Of a stretch of DNA of 64,000 bases, positions 50,968-59,011 are shown one piece after another. The stretch is taken from positions 248,001-312,000 of the forward strand of contig NZ_WUEG01000003.1 of the NCBI RefSeq assembly GCF_010468565.1, read 5' to 3'. A program made the translations under genes and the position numbers. The number at the start of each line of letters is the position of its first letter. Within the stretch, counting starts at the first letter, position 1. The stretch is from Allomuricauda sp. TY007. GTDB lineage: Bacteria > Bacteroidota > Bacteroidia > Flavobacteriales > Flavobacteriaceae. The notes beneath the pieces are model-generated. The model searched no databases and was not told the origin of the DNA. It saw only the letters and a program-made list of their open reading frames with translations.

Positions 50968-52551
50968 ATGTTCAAGTATATAAAAAATGACTTGCCTGCC
51001 AGTATTGTGGTCTTTTTTGTGGCGCTACCGCTATGTTTAGGTATTGCCCTGGCCAGTGGCGCCCCTTTGTTTTCGGGGCTTATTGCAGGTATTATTGGGG
51101 GAATCGTTGTAGGTGCACTAAGTGGTTCCCAAATAGGGGTAAGTGGCCCTGCAGCAGGACTTGCAGCCATTGTACTAACCGCAATCGGTACCTTGGGAGG
51201 GTATCAAAACTTTTTGGTTGCCGTAGTATTGGGCGGTATAATCCAGCTAATTTTCGGATTTCTAAAGGCTGGTATTATTGCCTATTATTTTCCATCATCG
51301 GTAATTAAAGGTATGCTCACGGGTATTGGAATCATCATCATTCTAAAACAAATTCCCCATTTTTTTGGGTATGATGCCGACCCGGAAGGTGATTGGGCCT
51401 TCTTTCAAGTAGACGGTGAAAACACCTTTAGCGAAATTATAAACTCCATCAATTTTATTAGTCCCGGGGCAACCCTTATCGCTGTTGTTGCCTTGGCCAT
51501 ACTTATTTTATGGGGTCAGGTTTTAACGAAAAAATCCAAGATCTTTGAGCTTATACAAGGACCTTTGGTCGCTGTGGTCATTGGAATCGTGTATTATTCA
51601 TTGACCCAGGGCAATGGCACATGGGGAATCTCGCAGGAGCATTTGGTAAGCGTTCCGGTACCGGATAGCTTTGATTCGTTCTTGGGCTTTTTTAGTTTTC
51701 CCAATTTCTCCGCCATATCCAACCCAGAAGTTTGGATAACGGGTTTCACCATTGCATTGGTGGCCAGTTTGGAAACATTGTTATGTGTAGAGGCAACGGA
51801 TAAATTAGATCCTGAAAAAAGAACAACGCCCACCAACCGCGAACTTAGGGCACAAGGAGTGGGGAACATGCTTTCTGGTTTGGTCGGAGGGCTTCCGGTT
51901 ACACAGGTAATCGTTCGTAGTTCGGCCAATATTCAATCCGGAGGTAAAACAAAGGCTTCTGCTATCATCCACGGATTCTTTCTACTCGGTTCGGTAATAT
52001 TGATTCCTACCTTGCTCAATAAGATCCCGCTATCTGTTTTGGCCGCCATATTGTTTATTGTTGGTTTTAAACTCGCAAAGCCATCGCTTTTCAAAACCAT
52101 GTACCAAGCAGGTTGGAAACAATTTGTCCCCTTTGTAGTAACTGTGGTAGGTATTGTTTTTACAGACCTTTTGGTCGGAATCAGTTTAGGCCTTGGGGTT
52201 GGTATCGTGGTTGTTCTTATTAAAAGCTACCAAAATTCCCACTTCCTTCATATTGAAGATAAGAGCAATGGAGCACATAAAATTAAAATGACCCTTGCGG
52301 AAGAGGTTACCTTTTTTAACAAAGGTGCCATTTTGAAGGAACTCGACAGTCTTCCTGAAAATTCCTATCTTGAATTGGATGTTAGAAAAACACGTTTTCT
52401 TGATAATGATATCGTGGAAATCCTAGAAGACTTTTCAAACAAAGCGAAGAACAGGAACATCGACATAAAAATTATCTCGGAAAAAGGCGAAATTGAAAAT
52501 CCGGATAGTTACATCGAATTTTTTAATCTAAGACCGAAAAAATCGGCATAA
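50968..52551 (+). CDS. SulP-family anion transporter
   Basis: 527 residues from ATG 50968 (TTG three codons upstream rejected). About 12 TM helices with the SulP signature near 26-62 (LPLCLGIALASGAPLFSGLIAG) and a C-terminal STAS-like segment (YLELDVRKTRFLDNDIVEILEDF). The consensus phosphorylatable Ser/Thr of STAS is replaced by DND. SulP proteins move sulfate or bicarbonate; the adjacent carbonic anhydrase makes bicarbonate the better guess. Eleven bases before the CA gene. Confidence 0.9.
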   Translation: MFKYIKNDLPASIVVFFVALPLCLGIALASGAPLFSGLIAGIIGGIVVGALSGSQIGVSGPAAGLAAIVLTAIGTLGGYQNFLVAVVLGGIIQLIFGFLKAGIIAYYFPSSVIKGMLTGIGIIIILKQIPHFFGYDADPEGDWAFFQVDGENTFSEIINSINFISPGATLIAVVALAILILWGQVLTKKSKIFELIQGPLVAVVIGIVYYSLTQGNGTWGISQEHLVSVPVPDSFDSFLGFFSFPNFSAISNPEVWITGFTIALVASLETLLCVEATDKLDPEKRTTPTNRELRAQGVGNMLSGLVGGLPVTQVIVRSSANIQSGGKTKASAIIHGFFLLGSVILIPTLLNKIPLSVLAAILFIVGFKLAKPSLFKTMYQAGWKQFVPFVVTVVGIVFTDLLVGISLGLGVGIVVVLIKSYQNSHFLHIEDKSNGAHKIKMTLAEEVTFFNKGAILKELDSLPENSYLELDVRKTRFLDNDIVEILEDFSNKAKNRNIDIKIISEKGEIENPDSYIEFFNLRPKKSA

Positions 52552-52562
52552 AATATTTTAGC

Positions 52563-53189
52563 ATGAAAGCACACACAAAAGAAACGCAGTCAACCATGAC
52601 ACCAGAAAAAGCCATTCAATTTTTGAAGGAGGGCAATCAGCGTTTTCAACAAAACTTAAAAGCTAACAGAAACCTGCTGGAACAGGTCAACGATACAAAA
52701 GACGGTCAATTTCCGTTTGCGACCATTTTAAGCTGCATTGATTCAAGAGTATCCGCCGAGCTTGTTTTTGACCAAGGGTTGGGGGACATTTTTAGCATAA
52801 GAATTGCAGGGAATTTTGTTAACGAGGATATTTTGGGGAGTATGGAATTTGCCTGCAAATTGGCAGGAACAAAAGCCATTGTAGTTTTGGGGCATACTGC
52901 CTGCGGAGCCGTAAAAGGAGCATGCGACCATGCTCGTTTGGGCAACCTTACGGCATTGATCAACAAAATTGAACCCGCTGTGGCCGCTGTCCAAGAACCT
53001 AAAGATGAATCTTTAAGGAATTCTAAAAACTTAGAGTTTGTGGATGCGGTTTCGGTCAAAAATGTTGAAATGACCTTGGAAAACATTAGAAATCAAAGTG
53101 ATGTTCTAAAAGAAATGGAAGACAGTGGAGAAATTGCCATAGTCGGTGCCATGTACGATATTTCAGATGGTCGGGTGACTTTCCTATAA
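52563..53189 (+). CDS. Beta-class carbonic anhydrase
   Basis: 208 residues. Zinc ligands C58, H111 and C114 and the catalytic dyad D60/R62 fit SCIDSR and GHTACGAV. Interconverts CO2 and bicarbonate in the cytoplasm. A SulP gene lies on each side; the upstream one is 11 bases away. A terminator follows. Confidence 0.93.
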   Translation: MKAHTKETQSTMTPEKAIQFLKEGNQRFQQNLKANRNLLEQVNDTKDGQFPFATILSCIDSRVSAELVFDQGLGDIFSIRIAGNFVNEDILGSMEFACKLAGTKAIVVLGHTACGAVKGACDHARLGNLTALINKIEPAVAAVQEPKDESLRNSKNLEFVDAVSVKNVEMTLENIRNQSDVLKEMEDSGEIAIVGAMYDISDGRVTFL

Positions 53190-53208
53190 CCATACATTAA
53201 ATTCGTTT

Positions 53209-53244
53209 AAAAAATGCCGGTAGATTATTCCACCGGCATTTTTT
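53209..53244 (+). terminator. Terminator between carbonic anhydrase and second SulP gene
   Basis: AAAAAATGCCGGT / ACCGGCATTTTTT (53209-53221 and 53232-53244), 13 bp, loop AGATTATTCC, T-rich 3' side. Confidence 0.88.
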
Positions 53245-53249
53245 ATTCA

Positions 53250-53265
53250 TAATATTGTTATATTA
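53250..53265. promoter_or_regulatory. Palindrome upstream of second SulP gene
   Basis: TAATATTGTTATATTA, an inverted repeat TAATAT-TGTT-ATATTA, 25 bases before the ATG, partly resembling the TATTGT/ACAATA site before the ALDH gene. Possible operator or promoter-associated AT-rich sequence. Confidence 0.35.
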
Positions 53266-53289
53266 AAGCTACGCAAACAACACTACACC

Positions 53290-55143
53290 ATGTTTAAGCA
53301 CTTAAAAGGAGATTTGTTTGGAGGAATTACCGCGGGCATTGTGGCCCTTCCTTTGGCGCTTGCCTTTGGTGTAAGTTCTGGTTTAGGCCCTAGTGCCGGT
53401 TTGTACGGGGCAATTTTCATTAGTTTTTTTGCCGCTCTTTTCGGTGGAACCAACACACAAATTTCGGGCCCAACCGCTCCAATGACAGCCGTGAGCATGG
53501 TTGTTGTTGCAGGTATTATTGCCGTTAACGATGGGGATATCAACAAGGCACTTCCCGCTATTTTAACTGTTTTCCTATTGGCAGGGATTATGCAGGTTGG
53601 TTTGGGCCTATTGGGCTTAGGAAAATATATAAAATACATTCCATATCCTGTGGTTTCAGGTTTTATGACCGCTATTGGAATCATCATTTTAGTTACCCAA
53701 ATATTGCCGGCCGTAGGATACTATCCAGAAGAAGATGAAGCCTACGTCAACCAATTTATGCCCCAGGCCGAAGAGGCTATTTTAGAAAATATACTGCATG
53801 AAGAGGCCGGAGAGGGTATTTTGGTTTTAGAGAACTTTACGGAAACCATTAAGCGTGCCGAAAAAATTTCACATTCCGATATGTTAAAAGAAGCCGGTAC
53901 CTTGGCTTCAAAAGATGCATCGGGGGTAATGGGAACATTTAAAGTACTGCCCAGGGCACTCAAGGACATTGATTGGCTGGAATTGGCCTTGGCCTTGGCA
54001 ACCATTATCATTATTTACGGTTTTAAACGAATAACAACGACCATCCCCAGCACATTGGTTGCCCTGATCGTAGTTTCTGGTGCAGCTTTCGGATTTGGGT
54101 TGGATTATAGGCCCATTGAACAGATTCCAAGTGGGCTACCCATCCCCAATTTTGAAATTTTTACAGCCTTCAACCTTAATGTTGTCACGCCCTATATTTT
54201 TACTGCACTTACATTGGCACTGCTTGGTGCCATAGACTCACTGCTTACTTCCGTGGTCGCGGACAATATGACCCAGACCAAACATAAACCCAACAAAGAG
54301 TTGGTAGGCCAAGGCATTGGAAACAGTATTGCAGCTATTTTTGGGGGTATTCCTGGCGCTGGTGCCACTATCAGGACTGTGGTAAACATAAACTCCGGGG
54401 GTAAAACAAGACTATCCGGTATGATTGCCGGCTTACTATTACTTGTTATTTTACTTGCCTTGGGGCCAGTAGCATCACAAATACCCGCCGCAGTATTGGC
54501 AGGTATTTTGGTAACAGTAGGTATTGGCGTGATGGATTACAGAGGGCTAAAAGCCATTCCCCACTTGCCCAAAGACATAAAATTGGGGCCTTTAAAACTC
54601 AGTTCCGAAGTTATCATCATGTTGGTAGTAATGGTATTGTCATCCATTTGGAATTTGGTATATGCTGTTGGAATCGGCCTTGTAATTGCCTCTTTAATGT
54701 TTATGAAAAAAATTGGGGATCTGACAGCACAACGTTCCAATGTGAGGGCCTTGCGTGAAGAAGCGTGGTCCGATGAAAAAAATATTCCCCAAAAAATCAA
54801 AGATGAAGTTTTTATAAAACACATAAAGGGACCTTTGTTTTTTGGATCTACCAACGAGTTTCAACAACTGGCCTCGCAAATCCCCGACGATGCTTCAACA
54901 GTAATAATACGAATGGGCAGGATGCAGTATATGGATCAAACGGGCCTATATGCCATGGAAGATGTGTTGCAAGATTTAAAACGAAAAGATATTCTTGTGC
55001 TCTTGGTCAATATTCTGGACCAGCCCCGTTATATGTTGGAACGTATTGATATTATCCCGGACCTTATTCCAAAAGAACATATCTTCAAAAACTTTAAATC
55101 CTGTTTGGATTGGGTTGATAAAAACTTAAACCACCAAGAATAA
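53290..55143 (+). CDS. SulP-family transporter with long insert, likely bicarbonate
   Basis: 617 residues. SulP signature GITAGIVALPLALAFGVSSGLGPSAGLYGA at 10-40, about 12 TM helices, C-terminal STAS domain (about 505-610, VIIRMGRMQYMDQTGLYAMED). Between the fifth and sixth hydrophobic stretches (about 145-235) is an extra hydrophilic, acidic-rich loop (EEDEAYVNQFMPQAEEAILEN...). It is separated by a terminator from the carbonic anhydrase but lies directly before the ceramidase-like gene. Substrate not proven. Confidence 0.88.
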   Translation: MFKHLKGDLFGGITAGIVALPLALAFGVSSGLGPSAGLYGAIFISFFAALFGGTNTQISGPTAPMTAVSMVVVAGIIAVNDGDINKALPAILTVFLLAGIMQVGLGLLGLGKYIKYIPYPVVSGFMTAIGIIILVTQILPAVGYYPEEDEAYVNQFMPQAEEAILENILHEEAGEGILVLENFTETIKRAEKISHSDMLKEAGTLASKDASGVMGTFKVLPRALKDIDWLELALALATIIIIYGFKRITTTIPSTLVALIVVSGAAFGFGLDYRPIEQIPSGLPIPNFEIFTAFNLNVVTPYIFTALTLALLGAIDSLLTSVVADNMTQTKHKPNKELVGQGIGNSIAAIFGGIPGAGATIRTVVNINSGGKTRLSGMIAGLLLLVILLALGPVASQIPAAVLAGILVTVGIGVMDYRGLKAIPHLPKDIKLGPLKLSSEVIIMLVVMVLSSIWNLVYAVGIGLVIASLMFMKKIGDLTAQRSNVRALREEAWSDEKNIPQKIKDEVFIKHIKGPLFFGSTNEFQQLASQIPDDASTVIIRMGRMQYMDQTGLYAMEDVLQDLKRKDILVLLVNILDQPRYMLERIDIIPDLIPKEHIFKNFKSCLDWVDKNLNHQE

Positions 55144-55155
55144 TATACGTTTTTG

Positions 55156-55848
55156 ATGCTTCTTCAAGAGTTCCCACAAGATTCAGGACCTATATATCTG
55201 GAAACCGTTGAGGGTAGATTTCCCATTGAACCCTTTAACACCTATAGCAATCTCATCTTTTTGTTCCTGATTATTTATTGGGGCATAAAAGTGTATAAAA
55301 ATCCAAAGCAACATCAATTTTTAGCATGTGTGCTTCCCATAATTGGCGCCAGTTATATTGGTGGAACCATCTACCATGCCACCCGGAGCCACGAATTCTG
55401 GTTGCGTTTGGATTGGATGCCCATTATGCTCTTATGTGCTGCTTTGGTCATCCACTTTATTTTTAAGCTGGTTAAATCTAGGTGGAAGAGGGTGTTCTGG
55501 GTCGTCGTGTTGCTCGGGGCTTCTTTTTTATTTCGGATGCTGCCCATTCCATCTGGATTGAGAATTTCTTTAGGATATGTAATAACGGCTGTAACCATAC
55601 TCGTTCCCATAACATGGTATTTGGTCAGGACCAAAGGAAGGAACATTGTTTTTGTGATTGTTTCCTTTGTAATTTTTGGAGTTGCGATTTTCTTTAGAAG
55701 CATTGATCTGCATCAAAATTTCTTTCCGATGGGAACCCATTGGCTGTGGCATCTTTTGGGCGGAATTGCAGTACATTTTCTTATTGCCTATATATTCAAG
55801 GACAATTTGCTAAATTTGTCCGCCAATAGCGTAAGCCATCATGATTGA
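55156..55848 (+). CDS. Ceramidase-family (CREST superfamily) membrane hydrolase
   Basis: 230 residues from ATG 55156, seven hydrophobic helices. Motifs match alkaline ceramidases: E25-P-F-N28-T-Y-S-N32 (like EFWNTVSNL), Y73-H74 with D86 ([17 protein letters not shown]) and H195-W-L-W-H199. In ACER3, the three His and the Asp coordinate and activate zinc; the usual Ser four residues before the first His is Gly70 here. Amide-hydrolase activity on a sphingolipid or sulfonolipid is an inference. It lies 12 bases after the SulP gene and overlaps pheS by eight bases. Confidence 0.75.
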   Translation: MLLQEFPQDSGPIYLETVEGRFPIEPFNTYSNLIFLFLIIYWGIKVYKNPKQHQFLACVLPIIGASYIGGTIYHATRSHEFWLRLDWMPIMLLCAALVIHFIFKLVKSRWKRVFWVVVLLGASFLFRMLPIPSGLRISLGYVITAVTILVPITWYLVRTKGRNIVFVIVSFVIFGVAIFFRSIDLHQNFFPMGTHWLWHLLGGIAVHFLIAYIFKDNLLNLSANSVSHHD

Positions 55849-56860
55849 TACCATAAAGGAACACATAGACGAAGTAGAAAAATTTACTTCAACCTCAATA
55901 GAAGAAATTGAAGCATTCCGAATTAAGTATTTAGGAAAAAAAGGGCTTTTGAACAGTTTCTTTGCCGAATTTAAGAATGTGCCCAACGAGCAAAAGAAAG
56001 ATTTTGGCAAGGTTGTCAATCAATTAAAAAATGCCGCTACCGATAAGGTCAATGCCCTTAAGGAAGCCTTGGAGAGCCAAACAGAAACTGTTGGCAAATA
56101 TGGGGATTTGACACGTCCCGGGGAACCTGTTGAAATTGGTTCCCGCCACCCAATCAATATTGTAAAGAACCAGATCATTGATATTTTTTCCCGAATCGGG
56201 TTCAATGTTTCCGAAGGTCCCGAAATTGAGGATGACTGGCATAACTTTACGGCACTAAACCTTCCGGAATACCACCCTGCAAGAGACATGCAGGATACTT
56301 TTTTCATTCAAACAGATCCGGATATCCTTTTGCGTACCCATACCTCATCCGTGCAGGTAAGGTATATGGAGAGCAATAAACCGCCCATCAGGACCATTTC
56401 TCCAGGAAGGGTATATAGAAACGAAGCGATTTCTGCTCGCTCCCATTGCTTTTTCCATCAGGTGGAAGGCTTGTATGTGGACAAGAACGTATCCTTTGCC
56501 GATTTAAAACAAACCTTGCAATATTTTACATCGGAAATGTTCGGCAAGTCCAAAATTAGGTTGCGCCCTTCTTATTTCCCATTTACGGAGCCCAGCGCAG
56601 AAGTTGATGTTTACTGGGGCCTAGAGACCGAAACGGACTACCGCATGACCAAGGGAACTGGCTGGCTGGAAATTATGGGATGCGGTATGGTAGACCCCAA
56701 TGTACTTAAAAATTGCGGTATAGACCCCGATGTATATTCCGGATTTGCCTTTGGAATGGGAATAGACCGTATTGCGTTGTTGCTCCATCAAATTTCGGAC
56801 ATTCGCCTCCTCAGCGAGAATGATGTTCGCTTCTTGGAACAATTCAAAAGCGCATTGTAG
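55841..56860 (+). CDS. pheS: Phenylalanine--tRNA ligase alpha subunit
   Basis: 339 residues. N-terminal coiled coil (about 5-85), then the class II catalytic core: [35 protein letters not shown], the phenylalanine-site [12 protein letters not shown] and [18 protein letters not shown]. Part of the alpha2beta2 enzyme; pheT is not adjacent. The ATG overlaps the ceramidase gene stop by eight bases, so translation is probably coupled. Confidence 0.96.
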   Translation: MIDTIKEHIDEVEKFTSTSIEEIEAFRIKYLGKKGLLNSFFAEFKNVPNEQKKDFGKVVNQLKNAATDKVNALKEALESQTETVGKYGDLTRPGEPVEIGSRHPINIVKNQIIDIFSRIGFNVSEGPEIEDDWHNFTALNLPEYHPARDMQDTFFIQTDPDILLRTHTSSVQVRYMESNKPPIRTISPGRVYRNEAISARSHCFFHQVEGLYVDKNVSFADLKQTLQYFTSEMFGKSKIRLRPSYFPFTEPSAEVDVYWGLETETDYRMTKGTGWLEIMGCGMVDPNVLKNCGIDPDVYSGFAFGMGIDRIALLLHQISDIRLLSENDVRFLEQFKSAL

Positions 56861-56868
56861 ACCATTTT

Positions 56869-57267
56869 ATGAAAAAGGATATTGAAATTCCCGTAGCCAA
56901 GGATGTTCATGTTGCTGTAATTCGCGAGTGGAACGATGAATTTCTTTCCAAAGACTGGAATGTCTACCTGATCAATAACAGAACAGATGTGATTGAAATG
57001 ACCATTGTTGTTTCCAAAGGTTTTGACGAGGATAAAAAAACCTCTACCATGCGACATGGCATAGGGGTTGTTGAACCCAAGTCCTTTAAAAAAATTGAAT
57101 TCCTGCAAGAAGAAGTGCTGGCGCTCAACAATGAATTCTTTGTTACCTTTTTTGCCGAAAACAAACTGTTTGAAAAAAGGTTCCTATTCCCTAAACATAC
57201 TATTGCCGAAGACCATCTTACCACAATTCCAATTATAGATAAGGAAGGGATTCTCGCTAAGGATTGA
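56869..57267 (+). CDS. Conserved hypothetical protein downstream of pheS
   Basis: 132 residues, eight bases after pheS. Mixed alpha/beta (VHVAVIREWNDEFLSKDWNVYLINNRTDVIEMTIVVSKGFDED, then VEPKSFKKIEFLQEEVLALNNEFFVTFFAENKLFEKRF). I recall related short proteins next to Bacteroidetes pheS, sometimes annotated as PheRS alpha, but cannot name a domain. Role unknown. Confidence 0.7.
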   Translation: MKKDIEIPVAKDVHVAVIREWNDEFLSKDWNVYLINNRTDVIEMTIVVSKGFDEDKKTSTMRHGIGVVEPKSFKKIEFLQEEVLALNNEFFVTFFAENKLFEKRFLFPKHTIAEDHLTTIPIIDKEGILAKD

Positions 57268-57300
57268 TGGGTGTTTTGTCAACGAACACTTTCTTTTAAC
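57268..57300 (+). terminator. Weak terminator-like hairpin
   Basis: GTGTT (57271-57275) and AACAC (57285-57289) with a T-rich tail TTTCTTTT. Only 5 bp; doubtful. Confidence 0.3.
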
Positions 57301-57319
57301 AAAAATTTAGTTTTTGTTA

Positions 57320-57351
57320 GTTCGGTTTGTTCCGAACCAATATTAATTTTG
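57320..57351 (+). promoter_or_regulatory. Promoter with overlapping operator palindrome for the RND efflux operon
   Basis: Perfect inverted repeat GTTCGG-TTTGTT-CCGAAC (57320-57337) directly upstream of TAATTTTG (57344-57351), an exact -7 match, 20 bases before the regulator ATG. The dyad sits where a regulator would block polymerase, suggesting autoregulation by the GbsR/MarR protein encoded next. No consensus -33 box at normal spacing. Confidence 0.6.
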
Positions 57352-57370
57352 CACCTTCAAAAATCCATCT

Positions 57371-57850
57371 ATGGAAAAAACGAAGGAAGAAATAATAGAA
57401 ACTTTAGGGCTTCATTTAGAGAAGGAACACAACTTACCTCCCCTGGCCGCCCGGATATATGCAATACTAATTTTAACCGATGAGGACGGAATCACCTTTG
57501 AGGATTGTTTGGAAAAACGGGGTGCAAGCAAAAGCTCTACCTCTACCTCTTTGAACCTTTTATTAAACATGGGCCTGGTTACCTATTTTACCAAACCCGG
57601 TGATAGAAGAAGGTATTTCACCACTGCTAAGAAAAAGAACTTCTTTCTTTCCAAGCTTCAAGAAAACTTGAGTCGTATGGAAACCGAAAAAAGTATAATC
57701 ACCTTGGTTTTGGGCTATCATAAAAAAAATAGCCCTAAAAAATATGAAGAAGGTCAAGTAAGAACCAAAGTGTATCTGGATTATGTAAGCGACAACGAAA
57801 AAATCCTTAAAAAATCAATCAAAAAATTAGAATCCATTATAGATGAGTAA
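57371..57850 (+). CDS. GbsR/MarR-family transcriptional regulator
   Basis: 159 residues. Winged-helix signature: LPPLAARIYAILILTDEDGITFEDCLEKRGASKSSTSTSLNLLLNMGLVTYFTKPGDRRRYFTTA, where the recognition helix is SKSSTSTSLNLLL and the wing is KPGDRRRYF. Such GbsR-type regulators commonly precede RND genes in Flavobacteria; here the adaptor, pump and outer-membrane factor follow. Likely a repressor of the operon, ligand unknown. Confidence 0.88.
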   Translation: MEKTKEEIIETLGLHLEKEHNLPPLAARIYAILILTDEDGITFEDCLEKRGASKSSTSTSLNLLLNMGLVTYFTKPGDRRRYFTTAKKKNFFLSKLQENLSRMETEKSIITLVLGYHKKNSPKKYEEGQVRTKVYLDYVSDNEKILKKSIKKLESIIDE

Positions 57851-57902
57851 TCTCTCCAACAGTCATAAACCCAACAATAACCCTAACAACCTTAGTTTGT
57901 TC

Positions 57903-58979
57903 ATGAAAACAATCAAATCAATAGTAGTAGCAACAGGTGTGCTCTTGTTAATGTCCTGTGGGGGTAAAAACCAACAGCAAGCCACTGCGCCTCAAGCACC
58001 CTCGTTCAAAGTCAGTACGCTTAAAAAACAGGATATTACAATATATAATTCGTATTCCACCAATATTCAAGGTCTACAAAATGTAGAAATCTGGCCAAAG
58101 GTTGCTGGATTTGTTCAAAAAATATATGTAGAAGAAGGACAACAAGTAAAAAAAGGGCAGTTGCTCTTTAAACTGGAAACACAAACGCTTTCCCAAGATG
58201 CCGAAGCTGCAAAAGCGGCTGTAAATGTGGCACAGGTGGAAGTGGACAAGCTGGTTCCCTTAGTTGAGAAAAACATTATTAGCGAGGTGCAATTGGAAAC
58301 CGCCAAAGCTCAATTGGAACAGGCAAAAAGCAACTACAACAGTATTGCCGCCAACATCGGCTATTCCAATATAGTGAGCCCCGTAAACGGATACATTGGT
58401 GGGATTCCCTATAAAGTGGGCGCTTTGGTTAGCAGCACCATGGGGGAGCCACTAACCGTGGTATCAGACATTAGTAGCGTTCGTGCCTACTTTTCCATGA
58501 CCGAGAAGCAATTGTTACAAATGAAGAGTGAAATGGCAGATAAAGGAACTCCTATTTCATCTGAAAATACTCCGGAAGTAGAACTTGTAATGGTCAATGG
58601 TGAGACCTATCCACAAAAAGGAAAAATTGCCATGGTGAACAACATTATCAACCCAACCACAGGAAGTGTAACCCTTAGGGCGGATTTTGACAACCCCAAC
58701 CAATTGTTGAGCTCTGGCAGTACGGGAACCATAAAGGTGCCGTCTACCTACGAAAATACTTTTGTTATCCCTCAATTTGCCACGGTTGACCTCCAAGGAA
58801 CCAAAATGGTATTTATATTGAATGATGACAACTCGGTAAATACAAAACCATTGAACATTGTCGCGCAAACCGATAAAGAATTCATCGTAAACGAAGGTTT
58901 GGAAGAAGGAAGCACCATCGTAACCGAAGGGGTATCCAAACTAAAAGATGGTCAAACCATCAAGCCCGTAAAACAATAA
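57903..58979 (+). CDS. RND efflux periplasmic adaptor (MFP) lipoprotein
   Basis: 358 residues from ATG 57903, which opens a lipoprotein signal (KTIKSIVVATGVLLLMSC, Cys19). An ATG at 57843 overlaps the regulator stop but adds a 20-residue N/S-rich extension before the signal and is less likely. Barrel-sandwich/lipoyl halves VEIWPKVAGFVQKIYVEEGQQVKKGQLLFKLE and ANIGYSNIVSPVNGYIGGIPYKVGALVS flank the alpha-hairpin. Links the inner-membrane pump to the outer-membrane channel. Confidence 0.93.
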   Translation: MKTIKSIVVATGVLLLMSCGGKNQQQATAPQAPSFKVSTLKKQDITIYNSYSTNIQGLQNVEIWPKVAGFVQKIYVEEGQQVKKGQLLFKLETQTLSQDAEAAKAAVNVAQVEVDKLVPLVEKNIISEVQLETAKAQLEQAKSNYNSIAANIGYSNIVSPVNGYIGGIPYKVGALVSSTMGEPLTVVSDISSVRAYFSMTEKQLLQMKSEMADKGTPISSENTPEVELVMVNGETYPQKGKIAMVNNIINPTTGSVTLRADFDNPNQLLSSGSTGTIKVPSTYENTFVIPQFATVDLQGTKMVFILNDDNSVNTKPLNIVAQTDKEFIVNEGLEEGSTIVTEGVSKLKDGQTIKPVKQ

Positions 58980-59011
58980 TTGCCATCAATCATTTATAGA
59001 ACAAATTATAT

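Noticed and set aside
57843..57902. 20-residue N-terminal extension of the RND adaptor
   Set aside because: N/S-rich and located before a good lipoprotein signal; although it overlaps the regulator stop, the internal ATG fits better. Not fully excluded.
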